A DNA stretch of 64,000 nt. Source: Maribacter sp. MJ134. Its GTDB lineage: Bacteria > Bacteroidota > Bacteroidia > Flavobacteriales > Flavobacteriaceae. Position numbers and translations under genes: made by a program. The stretch covers positions 1,426,001 through 1,490,000 of the forward strand of contig NZ_CP034570.1 in the NCBI RefSeq assembly GCF_003970695.1, in the 5' to 3' direction. The notes below the pieces were generated by a model, which was not told where the DNA came from, made no database searches, and saw nothing but the letters and a program-made list of their open reading frames with translations. Every line of letters begins with the position of its first letter. The first letter of the stretch is position 1. Below, piece after piece: positions 17,623 through 25,565 of the stretch.

Positions 17623-18224
17623 TAATAAGGGTCTTCTATTTGAATTCTTTTACCTTCTTTGTACGAAGCTACAAAAGCATCTTCAAAACCAATATCAACC
17701 AGTTGTTTCCTAAACGACTGTGCTTCTTCAAGCGTTTCAAAATTACCGAGTGAGTACGAATAAAATGGATTTGTTTTAACGAACAATGTGTTGGTGAGCG
17801 CTTCTGAAGCCAGTGTTACGTTGTTATCCACAAAAGATTTCACCTGCACTGAGTAAATTTTCTCTTTTTCTAAAAATTCCTTGGCCAGATAAAATTCCTT
17901 TACCAAACTTAACTCCTCGTTTTGAACCTTTAAATTATCGATTCTTGTTTTAATAGCATCCAAACTGTCAATTGAAACAAGGAGATTATTGTTTTGTCTG
18001 TCGTAATTGTTAGACATGCTTAAGCCAGCTGCGAGAGAACCAAAGGCTAGTCCTCCTATTAAAAAGAATGCTGTTATACCTGCAAAAATGTTACGTTGAA
18101 TTTTACTTTTCTTAAGTTCTTTATTTTTGAATTTAATTTGATCCAACAAACGCTCATTGATAATTTGAGCCTTATCAACATCCTTATGCAATTCTAATAA
18201 ATCACTTTCTTCTATAAATGGCAT
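17622..18224 (-). CDS. Membrane protein with coiled coil and SPOR-like C-terminal domain
   Basis: A 200-residue protein with no signal peptide. Residues 1-45 are charged helix, about 46-70 form one transmembrane segment (IFAGITAFFLIGGLAFGSLAAG), 75-120 look like a periplasmic coiled coil, and about 122-195 form a SPOR-like domain (IYSVQVKSFVDNN ... FYSYSLGNFETLEEAQSFRKQLVDIGFEDAFVASYKEGKRI). SPOR domains bind denuded peptidoglycan glycan strands in characterised proteins. It shares one base with the menA start codon. Its role next to menaquinone genes is unknown; in this clade such a protein often accompanies menA, but I cannot verify that here. Confidence 0.65.
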   Translation of the reverse strand: MPFIEESDLLELHKDVDKAQIINERLLDQIKFKNKELKKSKIQRNIFAGITAFFLIGGLAFGSLAAGLSMSNNYDRQNNNLLVSIDSLDAIKTRIDNLKVQNEELSLVKEFYLAKEFLEKEKIYSVQVKSFVDNNVTLASEALTNTLFVKTNPFYSYSLGNFETLEEAQSFRKQLVDIGFEDAFVASYKEGKRIQIEDPY

Positions 18225-18407
18225 AATCTTTATCTTTTATAGGGGCTTATTCTGTCTTAAGATAGTCAAAAAAGAGTACTTAAATTAACTAAATTCTTTA
18301 AGTAGCACAAAAATAAGATTTATGACATATTATCCTAGGAAATAGATAAATAAAATTTCTTATAACTCTGCTAATCAAATAATTGAGAAAAATCTTACAT
18401 AGTTATA

Positions 18408-19244
18408 TTATTCTGTAGTGATACTGATACCATCTTCCTCCATCGTAATTTTCCTAGCTTTATAAAGTGTGCCCAATCCTTTCTTAAAGGTCTTCTTACT
18501 CATTTGCATCATATCTCTAATTTCCTCCGGGTTAGATTTATCGTGTAGCGCAAGAAATCCCCCGTTTTCCTTAAGCACTTCATATATCTTATTGGCGGCT
18601 GGCTCCAACACCCTACTTCCTAAAGGCTGAAGGGAAATATCAATTTTATTGTCCTTTCGAATTTTCTTTACACATCCGGGGATGACGTCACCAATATTAA
18701 TCGCTTTAAACACCTCATTAAAGTATACCAGACCTTTGTGCCGCTCATTAACAATTACTTCCCAGCCCAAATCCGTTTGCCTCGTAACCACCAAATCTAC
18801 TTGGTCCCATTCCTTTAATTCTAAATGGTCGTTACTTAGAAATTTATCTAATTTGTTAGATGCGACGAGTCTTCCTGATTTTTGATCTAAATAACAATGT
18901 ACTACATACCATTGCCCTTGCTTCATTTTATCTCGCTGCTCTCTAAAAGGAACAAGAAGGTGTTTTTCCAGACCCCATTCCATAAAAGCTCCGTATTCAT
19001 TAATTTCCGCTACTTGTAACAGACGAAATTCCCCAAGCATAATATAAGGCTCAAGAGTAGTGGCCACAGGTCTTTCATCGTAATCCAAATAGCAAAAAAC
19101 TTCTATGAATTTCCCTATTTCATAATCGGCCGGCACATACTTATTGGGCAATAAAACATCATTACCTTCGCCATCACCCAAGAAAAGGCCAACGCTTGTA
19201 TCCCTAAGAATTTCCAGTTTATTTTTTCTTCCTAAATCGATCAT
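18408..19244 (-). CDS. CvfB-like S1 RNA-binding protein
   Basis: A 278-residue cytoplasmic protein with the CvfB layout: an N-terminal S1-like domain (LGRKNKLEILRDTSVGLFLGD), further S1-type OB folds (GAFMEWGLEKHLLVPF and GDVIPGCVKKIRKDNKIDISL) and a C-terminal winged-helix segment (LHDKSNPEEIRDMMQMSKKTFKKGLGTLYKARKI). In Staphylococcus, CvfB binds RNA and affects virulence-factor expression; in Bacteroidota its role is not established. It lies in the men gene run between DUF2853 and the gap where menB might be expected. Confidence 0.8.
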   Translation of the reverse strand: MIDLGRKNKLEILRDTSVGLFLGDGEGNDVLLPNKYVPADYEIGKFIEVFCYLDYDERPVATTLEPYIMLGEFRLLQVAEINEYGAFMEWGLEKHLLVPFREQRDKMKQGQWYVVHCYLDQKSGRLVASNKLDKFLSNDHLELKEWDQVDLVVTRQTDLGWEVIVNERHKGLVYFNEVFKAINIGDVIPGCVKKIRKDNKIDISLQPLGSRVLEPAANKIYEVLKENGGFLALHDKSNPEEIRDMMQMSKKTFKKGLGTLYKARKITMEEDGISITTE

Positions 19245-19313
19245 AGGACAAAATTAAGCTTTCTATCCATACTACTATTACAATTGGTGACATCTTAAAT
19301 TTATTCAACAAAA

Positions 19314-19340
19314 AAAGACCGTTCTTAAGAAACGGCCTTT
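19314..19340 (-). terminator. Terminator after the DUF2853 gene
   Basis: AAAGACCGTT and AACGGCCTTT pair with one mismatch around a 7-base loop, with an A-run on the plus strand that reads as a T-tract on the minus strand. It lies 20 bases beyond the DUF2853 stop and suggests that CvfB downstream has its own promoter or is read by leakage. Confidence 0.75.
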
Positions 19341-19359
19341 AACTTTTAATGTCGATTAT

Positions 19360-19698
19360 CTAATAGATAGATGCTTTATTAAAATGCTTACAAAGCATGT
19401 AATAAACAACTGCTCTATGTTTGTTCTTATTAGAAGAACCGTACTTATCTAGTACACTTTTAATAGCGTCCATCAATTCAGGACTGTCTTTTAAGCCTAA
19501 TTTTTTAATCAGGTAGTTATTTTTTACCGTTTGTAATTCTTTCTCATCACCTCCAGAAACTTTAGAAGCATCCAAATTGTAAATCGAAGGGCCTAAGCCA
19601 ATCGTAACCTTGGTTAGCAAATCCATATCTGCACTTTCACCAAATTTGTCCTTGATGTCCGCAGCATACTTCGTAATCAAATCATCTCTTTTACTCAT
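19360..19698 (-). CDS. DUF2853 family protein
   Basis: A small 112-residue cytoplasmic protein (MSKRDDLITKYAADIKDKFG ... HRAVVYYMLCKHFNKASIY), helical throughout, recognised as the DUF2853 family. No catalytic motif is visible. It sits 43 bases after menD on the same strand and is followed by a terminator, so it is the last gene of a menI-menF-menD-DUF2853 transcript. The association with menaquinone genes is positional only. Confidence 0.75.
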   Translation of the reverse strand: MSKRDDLITKYAADIKDKFGESADMDLLTKVTIGLGPSIYNLDASKVSGGDEKELQTVKNNYLIKKLGLKDSPELMDAIKSVLDKYGSSNKNKHRAVVYYMLCKHFNKASIY

Positions 19699-19741
19699 AA
19701 TTAACAGTGTCTTATTTGTTATAATTAATGGTTAATAGAAA

Positions 19742-21496
19742 CTAAGATATGAAATGAAAGTAATCCACCAAAATTTTATTATTCTTCAACCTTGGTGTAA
19801 AAACTTCTAAAAGCTGCGATTTACTGGAAGGTTCAAAGAAGGTTGCAAGTTTTTTTTCTAACGATTTTTTTTCATTGACAGCACTATAATCTAATCCATG
19901 CATCGCGCAGAGTGCCTTTGCGTCTAGTTGATGTTTGGTCTCGAAAAATCGTTCAAAGTTTTCTGAATCATCCTTGCCAGGTAATATTCTAAAAATACCT
20001 CCTCCCCCATTATTAATAAGAATAATTCTAAAATCCTTGCGCATGTAATTATTCCACAACGCATTACTATCGTAGAAAAAACTTAAGTCTCCGGTAATCA
20101 AGAGTGTTGGTGATTCAGCGTTTAAAGAAGCTCCTATGGCTGTTGACGTGCTCCCGTCTATTCCACTAGTGCCTCTATTACAATATACTTTTATGGTTTT
20201 ATCCAAATCAAATAGCTGAGCATACCTTACCGTAGAACTATTGGCTAACTGTAGTTGAAAATTATCCGGTATTCGTTGCGCAATGGTATAGAATGCTAAA
20301 AAATCCGAGAATTGAATTTGAGTTAAATAACTTTCTCTCTTTCTAAGATATTTGGTCCTAACCCTATTCCATTTGGCATAATAATCACTGTGTACGGTTT
20401 CTTTCTTTTTTGTATATATGTTGGATAAGAAATCCTGTGCAGGCATTTTGAGATGTCTTGTTAGACAGAAAAATGTATCGTTTGCTTTCTTCTGTCCTAC
20501 ATGGTAATGCCGGTCAGGACCAAAAGAACGTAAAAAAGCCTTAATTTTTTTTGATACGATTAAACCTCCAAAAGTCAATAAAATATCCGGCTGTAATTCT
20601 TGAAATAAAACCTCCTTGTCCTTTGATAATTCCATAGGAGCGATTAACGTATCTATACTAGAAAAAAAGTTCTGGTGATGTATATTAGATGTATTTTCCG
20701 TAAGCACTATAACCGATGGGTCATCCCCTATGCAATCCAAATATCCTTGAGCAATGGTATTTGGCGGGTTCACGCCGACCAGAACCATCTTTCTTTTCGC
20801 ATTATGCCAGGCTGATATAATCTCATCGTCAACAGAGCTTGCCGCTTCACTATTTTCATAGAAATCTAGGTTGGGCTGAAGGGTAGATTTCTTTAAAACT
20901 TCATACAAGGGTTCTTCAAAAGGGGCGTTGATATGAACCGGAGTATATTCATGAATACTGATGTTGATGGCCTTATTGAGTTCGTTATCATTATATGCCT
21001 GAACCTTGTTTTGCTCATTTTCCACAGATAACTGATCAATCCATTCTGGCCTGTACCTTTTAATTCTATCCGTTGCATGTGTCAAATCCTGTTTAAGGTT
21101 TGCGCTATAACCTATATGCCTATCAAAAACATTATCCTGACGAATGGTCTGGCCGTCACCCACATCAATCTTATAAGACGGTCTATCTGCAGAGATTACG
21201 ATTAATGGAATCTCACTATAAAAAGCTTCCGCTACGGCGGGATAATAGTTTAAAAGTGCACTGCCAGAAGTACATACTACAGCAGCTGGCTTTCCGGAAT
21301 ACTGTGCTAGACCGAGTGCAAAAAAGGCCGCACAACGCTCATCGACAATACTGTAACAGTTAAAATAAGGGTTTTCAGTAAAGGAAATTATTAAAGGTGC
21401 GTTCCTAGATCCAGGTGAAATTACAATGTTAGATATTCCCTTGGCTTGACAATGCTGAGTAATAGTCTGGGCCAGTGGTATTGCGGAGTATTTCAT
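19742..21496 (-). CDS. menD: SEPHCHC synthase (MenD)
   Basis: A thiamine-diphosphate enzyme of 584 residues that adds 2-oxoglutarate-derived succinic semialdehyde to isochorismate. Recognisable parts are the N-terminal VISPGSRNAPLIISF, the catalytic glutamate region VDERCAAFFALG, AAVVCTSGSALLNYYPA, and the TPP/Mg motif GDLSFFYDSNALWNN followed by ILINNGGGGIFRILPG. Length is normal. It lies between menF and DUF2853. Confidence 0.95.
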   Translation of the reverse strand: MKYSAIPLAQTITQHCQAKGISNIVISPGSRNAPLIISFTENPYFNCYSIVDERCAAFFALGLAQYSGKPAAVVCTSGSALLNYYPAVAEAFYSEIPLIVISADRPSYKIDVGDGQTIRQDNVFDRHIGYSANLKQDLTHATDRIKRYRPEWIDQLSVENEQNKVQAYNDNELNKAINISIHEYTPVHINAPFEEPLYEVLKKSTLQPNLDFYENSEAASSVDDEIISAWHNAKRKMVLVGVNPPNTIAQGYLDCIGDDPSVIVLTENTSNIHHQNFFSSIDTLIAPMELSKDKEVLFQELQPDILLTFGGLIVSKKIKAFLRSFGPDRHYHVGQKKANDTFFCLTRHLKMPAQDFLSNIYTKKKETVHSDYYAKWNRVRTKYLRKRESYLTQIQFSDFLAFYTIAQRIPDNFQLQLANSSTVRYAQLFDLDKTIKVYCNRGTSGIDGSTSTAIGASLNAESPTLLITGDLSFFYDSNALWNNYMRKDFRIILINNGGGGIFRILPGKDDSENFERFFETKHQLDAKALCAMHGLDYSAVNEKKSLEKKLATFFEPSSKSQLLEVFTPRLKNNKILVDYFHFIS

Positions 21497-21551
21497 TACT
21501 TACAAAAATACGACCTGCAAATTTTAAAACCCAATAGTTACTTGCCTAAAC

Positions 21552-22655
21552 CTACAAAATATTCAAAATGGTTCCGCTTTTGTGTACGGTTTCTTCCCAT
21601 TCCCTAAAGGGGTCAGATTCTGCAGTGATACCCCCACCAACATATATTATGGCCTTCTTATCTTTAAGTTGTACGCAGCGTAAATTCACATATAATTCCG
21701 ATGAACTTGTTACCGTTCCGTATGCATTGTTCTCTGTATTTCTAGCGTTCCTATTTCGAGTGCTAGCTTTCTTAAAGTTCAACTCTCCTAAGTAACCGGT
21801 GTAAAAAGACCTATGATAACCTTCATTTTCTAAGATAAATTTTTTGGAAGATGTCATAGGAAGTCCGCACACGGCCGGGGTTGGATGAAGCTTCTTAGTT
21901 AGTTCACCAAAATGATTTGTTCCCATTTGTCCAGAAAGTTTCGTTCTCAGGTGCCAAAGCTGACCTGCTCTAACACTTTCTAAGGCCGATATACAAAGTT
22001 CTGTTGTTACAGGTCTCAGGTTCTCAGCTATATAATCCGTAACCAATCGTTGTTCATCCAATTCTTTATTGGACCACACGGGTGTTTTCAGTGCATCGTT
22101 ATGAGCTTGCGTACCGGCCAAGGACATAGTCGTAAAACTAGACCCGCTCCTTTTTACCAATATCTCTGGGGTTGCACCCAGCCAAATCCCTACTTTTGGG
22201 TGATACCATAAATAACAGAATGCATTACCATAGGTTTTAATAAGCCTTTTTAGCAAAGTAATCGGAGAATCGGTATAACTAACTTCTACCTTTCTGGATA
22301 ATACGACTTTCTTGAATTCGTTGGATTTTATGGCATCTACCGCGCTTGAGACCAAGTCCATATATCGTGTGCGGTCTGTGTGATCTAAATCTAAATTTTT
22401 CCTGACAGAAGCCCTATCAGGGATGTCGAAGTCAATGCTACCTTTCATAACCCTATCCGGCTTCAAGAGAATACTAGGAGCATTACTATCAAATGGAGCA
22501 AAAACAAAACCCACTTCCTTTAAATCCTTTACCAAGTTTAAACTATCGTCTTTCTGAAAAATTCCATGAAGTGTTTCTTCTCTTGGTTTTTTGTAAAGAA
22601 CAAAAGGATGTGACTGCCCCAGACTTTCTTTTGCAAGTGCTAAAAGTGTATTCAT
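21552..22655 (-). CDS. menF: Isochorismate synthase (MenF)
   Basis: A chorismate-binding enzyme that converts chorismate to isochorismate, the first step of classical menaquinone synthesis. Conserved parts are FKKVVLSRKVEV, WLGATPEILVK, the TMSLAGT segment, HPTPAVCGLPM, and the C-terminal YVGGGITAESDPFREWEET. I start it at the ATG at 22655 (MNTLLALAKESL), four bases after the menI stop; the frame extends eight codons further but into menI. The product is about 367 residues. EntC-type siderophore enzymes are similar, but the men neighbours decide. Confidence 0.92.
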   Translation of the reverse strand: MNTLLALAKESLGQSHPFVLYKKPREETLHGIFQKDDSLNLVKDLKEVGFVFAPFDSNAPSILLKPDRVMKGSIDFDIPDRASVRKNLDLDHTDRTRYMDLVSSAVDAIKSNEFKKVVLSRKVEVSYTDSPITLLKRLIKTYGNAFCYLWYHPKVGIWLGATPEILVKRSGSSFTTMSLAGTQAHNDALKTPVWSNKELDEQRLVTDYIAENLRPVTTELCISALESVRAGQLWHLRTKLSGQMGTNHFGELTKKLHPTPAVCGLPMTSSKKFILENEGYHRSFYTGYLGELNFKKASTRNRNARNTENNAYGTVTSSSELYVNLRCVQLKDKKAIIYVGGGITAESDPFREWEETVHKSGTILNIL

Positions 22656-22659
22656 TTGA

Positions 22660-23082
22660 CTACTTTTTTGGCAGTGCAATAGTAGTCAACTTGCATATAG
22701 AAACTAGTTCATTAGCTTCATTAGTAATTTTAATTTCCCAAAGTTGAGTGGTTCGTCCTCTATGAACAACAACTGCTTTTGCAAAAACGAAACCTTCTTT
22801 TACACTTTTTACGTGATTGGCCGATATTTCAATACCTCGTATATAATATTCTTGAGCGTTCAAAAAAATATAAGAAGCCGTACTTCCAACACTTTCAGCC
22901 AAAGCAACCATGGCACCACCGTGCAGGACACCATCTGGTTGGTGCACTTTTGACGTAACAGGCATTTTTCCTACCAAGAAATTCTCTCCAACGTCTATAT
23001 ATTCTATTTCCAAGGTTTCCATCATCGTATTCTTGGATGATGCATTACAAACCTCTAGTATTGTATCTTTATGACCACTCAT
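22660..23082 (-). CDS. menI: Hotdog-fold thioesterase, probable DHNA-CoA hydrolase (MenI)
   Basis: A 140-residue PaaI/YdiI-type hotdog thioesterase. The signature HQPDGVLHGGAMVALAESVGS contains the helix residues H54 and E63, with the catalytic carboxylate at E63, and is close to the corresponding stretch of E. coli YdiI (MenI), which releases dihydroxynaphthoate from its CoA ester. Its place as first gene of menI-menF-menD supports that role. Other acyl-CoA substrates remain possible. Confidence 0.8.
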   Translation of the reverse strand: MSGHKDTILEVCNASSKNTMMETLEIEYIDVGENFLVGKMPVTSKVHQPDGVLHGGAMVALAESVGSTASYIFLNAQEYYIRGIEISANHVKSVKEGFVFAKAVVVHRGRTTQLWEIKITNEANELVSICKLTTIALPKK

Positions 23083-23145
23083 CTTTTTTATTGTAAAATT
23101 AAGGAATAGATTAGCAATCTCGGCAACGATACTAATTTGAACGAA

Positions 23146-23787
23146 ATGACCAGAAAAACCATAACCTATACTACCACTAATTCTTACGAAACGCTAAATA
23201 AAATAGGTCCTAAGACAAAAAATGTTTGGATTGTTTTTCATGGTCTAGGCTATTTAAGCAGGTATTTCTTAAATCATTTTAAAGAATTGGAAGCAGACGA
23301 AAACTACATTATTGCTCCGCAAGCGCCTTCTAAATATTACTTAAAAAACGAGTTTAAGCATGTGGGCGCCAGTTGGCTCACCAAAGAAGACACCAAACAA
23401 GAAACGCAAAATGTAATGACTTACATCAATGCAATTATGAAAGAAGAAACTTTACCCAAGAATTGTAAGCTAATAATATTCGGTTTCTCTCAAGGCGTTT
23501 CTATTGCGGCAAGATGGGTAGCAAACTATCAAATACCGTGTAATAAATTGGTTTTTTATGCCGGTGGAATTCCGAACGAACTAACACCATCAGACTTCCT
23601 ATTTCTGAGCGATACGGAAACAGAAATTATAGGTATTATAGGTGACTCGGACGAATATCTTACTGAAGAGCGTGTGAAAAGTGAAACCGAAAAAATGAAT
23701 TCCCTTTTTCGCCGAAAGGCAAAACAGATTACCTTTAATGGCGGTCATGAAATTAAAAAGGAAATCATCAATTCACTAGTGTGGTAA
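23146..23787 (+). CDS. Alpha/beta-hydrolase (carboxylesterase/phospholipase-like)
   Basis: A 213-residue serine hydrolase without signal peptide. The nucleophile elbow is GFSQG with Ser115; likely partners are D167 or D169 (GDSDEYL) and H201 (NGGHEI). The fold and WIVFHGLGYLSR oxyanion loop resemble the phospholipase/carboxylesterase (YpfH/APT) family. I choose the ATG at 23146 rather than the TTG at 23137. It is divergent from menI and two bases ahead of a GNAT gene with which it is probably co-transcribed. It has no sign of being MenH, although a MenH is missing from this locus. Confidence 0.78.
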   Translation: MTRKTITYTTTNSYETLNKIGPKTKNVWIVFHGLGYLSRYFLNHFKELEADENYIIAPQAPSKYYLKNEFKHVGASWLTKEDTKQETQNVMTYINAIMKEETLPKNCKLIIFGFSQGVSIAARWVANYQIPCNKLVFYAGGIPNELTPSDFLFLSDTETEIIGIIGDSDEYLTEERVKSETEKMNSLFRRKAKQITFNGGHEIKKEIINSLVW

Positions 23788-23789
23788 TC

Positions 23790-24332
23790 ATGGGCGTTAT
23801 ATTGGAAGATAGAAGAGTAAAACTTACACCTTTAACGTTAGAAAACTATGCACATTTAATTCCTATAGCCAGCGAGGAAAAACTGATACAATATTCTCCA
23901 TCAGACATAGGCAGTCCCAAATCCTTGAAGCGCTATGTGCAGTTAGCACTGGCGCAACAATCAGAAGGAAAAAGTATTCCCTTTATAGTGTATGACAAGA
24001 AAAATAATTCATATGCCGGCAGTACCAGATACATGCACATCAATAGAAAAAATAAAGTTTTACATATAGGAGCTACCTGGATTGGTAAAGAATTTCAAGG
24101 GAGTGGCTTAAACAGCCATATGAAACAATTAATGTTATCCCATGCTTTCGAGAAAATGGAATTCGAAAAAGTAGAATTTAGAGTGGACGAGAGAAATATA
24201 GTTTCTAGAAAAGCGGTGGAAAAACTGGGGTGCACCTTGGAAGGAGTTTTACGCAAGGATGTGTACTTGCTAGATGGTTATAAAAGAAATACTTGTTGTT
24301 ATGGTCTATTAAAACAAGAATGGGATAGGTAA
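23790..24332 (+). CDS. GNAT-family N-acetyltransferase (RimJ/RimL-like)
   Basis: A 180-residue acetyltransferase of the RimJ/RimL branch: N-terminal LEDRRVKLTPLTLENY, central IGATWIGKEFQGSGLNSHMKQLML with an acetyl-CoA-binding loop (QGSGLN), and RVDERNIVSRKAVEKLGCTLEGVLRKDVYLLDGYKRNTCCYG. The ATG at 23790 lies two bases after the esterase stop; an upstream GTG would overlap it. The substrate is unknown; such enzymes acetylate protein N-termini, antibiotics or small amines. Confidence 0.82.
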   Translation: MGVILEDRRVKLTPLTLENYAHLIPIASEEKLIQYSPSDIGSPKSLKRYVQLALAQQSEGKSIPFIVYDKKNNSYAGSTRYMHINRKNKVLHIGATWIGKEFQGSGLNSHMKQLMLSHAFEKMEFEKVEFRVDERNIVSRKAVEKLGCTLEGVLRKDVYLLDGYKRNTCCYGLLKQEWDR

Positions 24333-24405
24333 AAGAAATAAATTGGCTCAGTACAAGTCTCCAAAACACTTTAATCCAGATTAAAGGGTAGAATTCTATG
24401 GATTA

Positions 24406-25329
24406 TTACTTTTCCACTACTTCTGGGACATAATAGGTTATTTTTCTAGTCTTGTAAGTATTCTCAGGGCGCACTATTTGTTTAATCCAATTACCTTCTC
24501 CTTCTCTATCATATTGATAAACGTACTCTTTCTTCATAACCTCATCGCCATTTTTAGAGGCTTCACCCACTAACATGTCATTGTCATCATAGGTATATGT
24601 GGTTCTTTTAGTGGGCACAAAAGTCTTCTCTGCAATATTATATTCAAATTCTTGTTGTGCTACCAAAAGTCCTTTTTCGTTAAAAACCTCTTCAAAGGCT
24701 TTGTTGGCTTCTCCCTTTAAATATTCCTTTGTTAACACTATCTTTTGAACAGTACCGTTCTTTTTATTTACCTGAGAGGTCCTAATGGATTTTAGCGGTT
24801 CATTATTAATAAGATACGTTACCGTATATTCCCCTTTATATTTTTTGTATTCTATTAAAGTCTCATCTATACCATCATTATTGGTGCGAATGATTTTAAC
24901 CAAATCTCCCTTGTCATCATAGTGATACACGTATTGATCTAAAAATTCCTCTTCGTAAGAAACTATTTTTTCGGTAACCTTGACGTTATTTAAGGTGTCT
25001 AGCTTATAGAAGTGGGCAATTGAAGTACTTGGGTCAAAAGTATTGTTTCTATAGGACTCCGACCTTTTTTCAATGAGTTCATCATTTTGATATTTATAAT
25101 ACACCACATCATAATCGGCCTCATTATATCTGGTTACCGATTTGGTCAATACTCCCTTTAGGTTAAAGTCGTATTCCTCTTTTCCATAGCTAGTGCTAAC
25201 CAAACATGTTTTAACACTATCCTTTAAATCAAAATCCTTTAGAGTAAAAATTTTGACCTCTTGAGCATAAAACACCAAAGGCAAACAAATTAAAATAAAT
25301 AAAAATTGGGGGATGTAATTTTTTACCAT
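24406..25329 (-). CDS. Exported protein with YD-like repeats
   Basis: A 307-residue protein with a signal peptide (ends LVFYAQ). Its body holds spaced tyrosine-rich motifs such as YNEADYDVVYYKYQNDEL, YVYHYDDKGDLVKIIR, YTYDDNDMLVG and YVYQYDREGEGNWIKQI, like the YD beta-repeats of RHS and related bacterial envelope proteins, but too few to form a shell. The last one (EGNWIKQI) is common in secreted Bacteroidota proteins of unknown function. It has its own start 50 bases beyond the dnaK terminator and converges with the GNAT gene. No function can be assigned. Confidence 0.6.
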   Translation of the reverse strand: MVKNYIPQFLFILICLPLVFYAQEVKIFTLKDFDLKDSVKTCLVSTSYGKEEYDFNLKGVLTKSVTRYNEADYDVVYYKYQNDELIEKRSESYRNNTFDPSTSIAHFYKLDTLNNVKVTEKIVSYEEEFLDQYVYHYDDKGDLVKIIRTNNDGIDETLIEYKKYKGEYTVTYLINNEPLKSIRTSQVNKKNGTVQKIVLTKEYLKGEANKAFEEVFNEKGLLVAQQEFEYNIAEKTFVPTKRTTYTYDDNDMLVGEASKNGDEVMKKEYVYQYDREGEGNWIKQIVRPENTYKTRKITYYVPEVVEK

Positions 25330-25378
25330 GGCATCTAAATTACTTCAAAAACTTCAAAAGATGTTCCAAAAATAGAAA

Positions 25379-25398
25379 GGAGCGGTGAATACCGCCCC
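25379..25398 (-). terminator. dnaK terminator
   Basis: On the minus strand GGGGCGGT-ATTC-ACCGCTCC forms an 8-base-pair stem (one G-T pair) with a 4-base loop, followed by a T-rich stretch. It lies about 25 bases beyond the outermost copy of the repeated dnaK tail, whose in-frame stop would be TAA; this is probably the ancestral position of the dnaK stop. Confidence 0.8.
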
Positions 25399-25423
25399 TT
25401 TTTCGATGTTATTGTTATGTAAA

Positions 25424-25565
25424 TTACTTGACTTCTTCGAAGTCTACCCTTCGGCGGAGCCTGTATTGAGCTCGGTCGAAATGCTCAGGACAAGCTACTT
25501 GACTTCTTCGAAGTCTACCCTTCGGCTCCGCTCAGGACAGGCTACTTGACTTCTTCGAAGTCTAC
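25424..25565. repeat. Triplicated dnaK 3' end separated by REP-like palindromic elements
   Basis: A 24-base segment encoding the end of DnaK (VDFEEVK plus stop) occurs three times: 25424-25447, 25495-25518 and 25542-25565. The copies are identical except for one base in the outermost stop (TAA instead of TAG). Between them lie a 47-base and a 23-base spacer that share CCTTCGGC and CTCAGGACA motifs. The longer spacer contains a near-palindrome (CCTGTATTGAGC / GCTCAGGACAAG). The spacers resemble the short TCGAAGG/CTCAGGACAGG repeats scattered through flavobacterial genomes. The 24-base unit itself contains the hairpin GACTTC-TTC-GAAGTC. Confidence 0.8.

Noticed and set aside
23137..23787. The esterase as the missing MenH
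   Set aside because: Its motifs fit the carboxylesterase/phospholipase branch, it is on the opposite strand to the men genes, and it is paired with a GNAT gene.
25424..25565. Short CRISPR array or dnaK frameshift at the triplicated tail
   Set aside because: Only three copies with unequal spacers related to each other, and the DnaK reading frame is intact to its stop.
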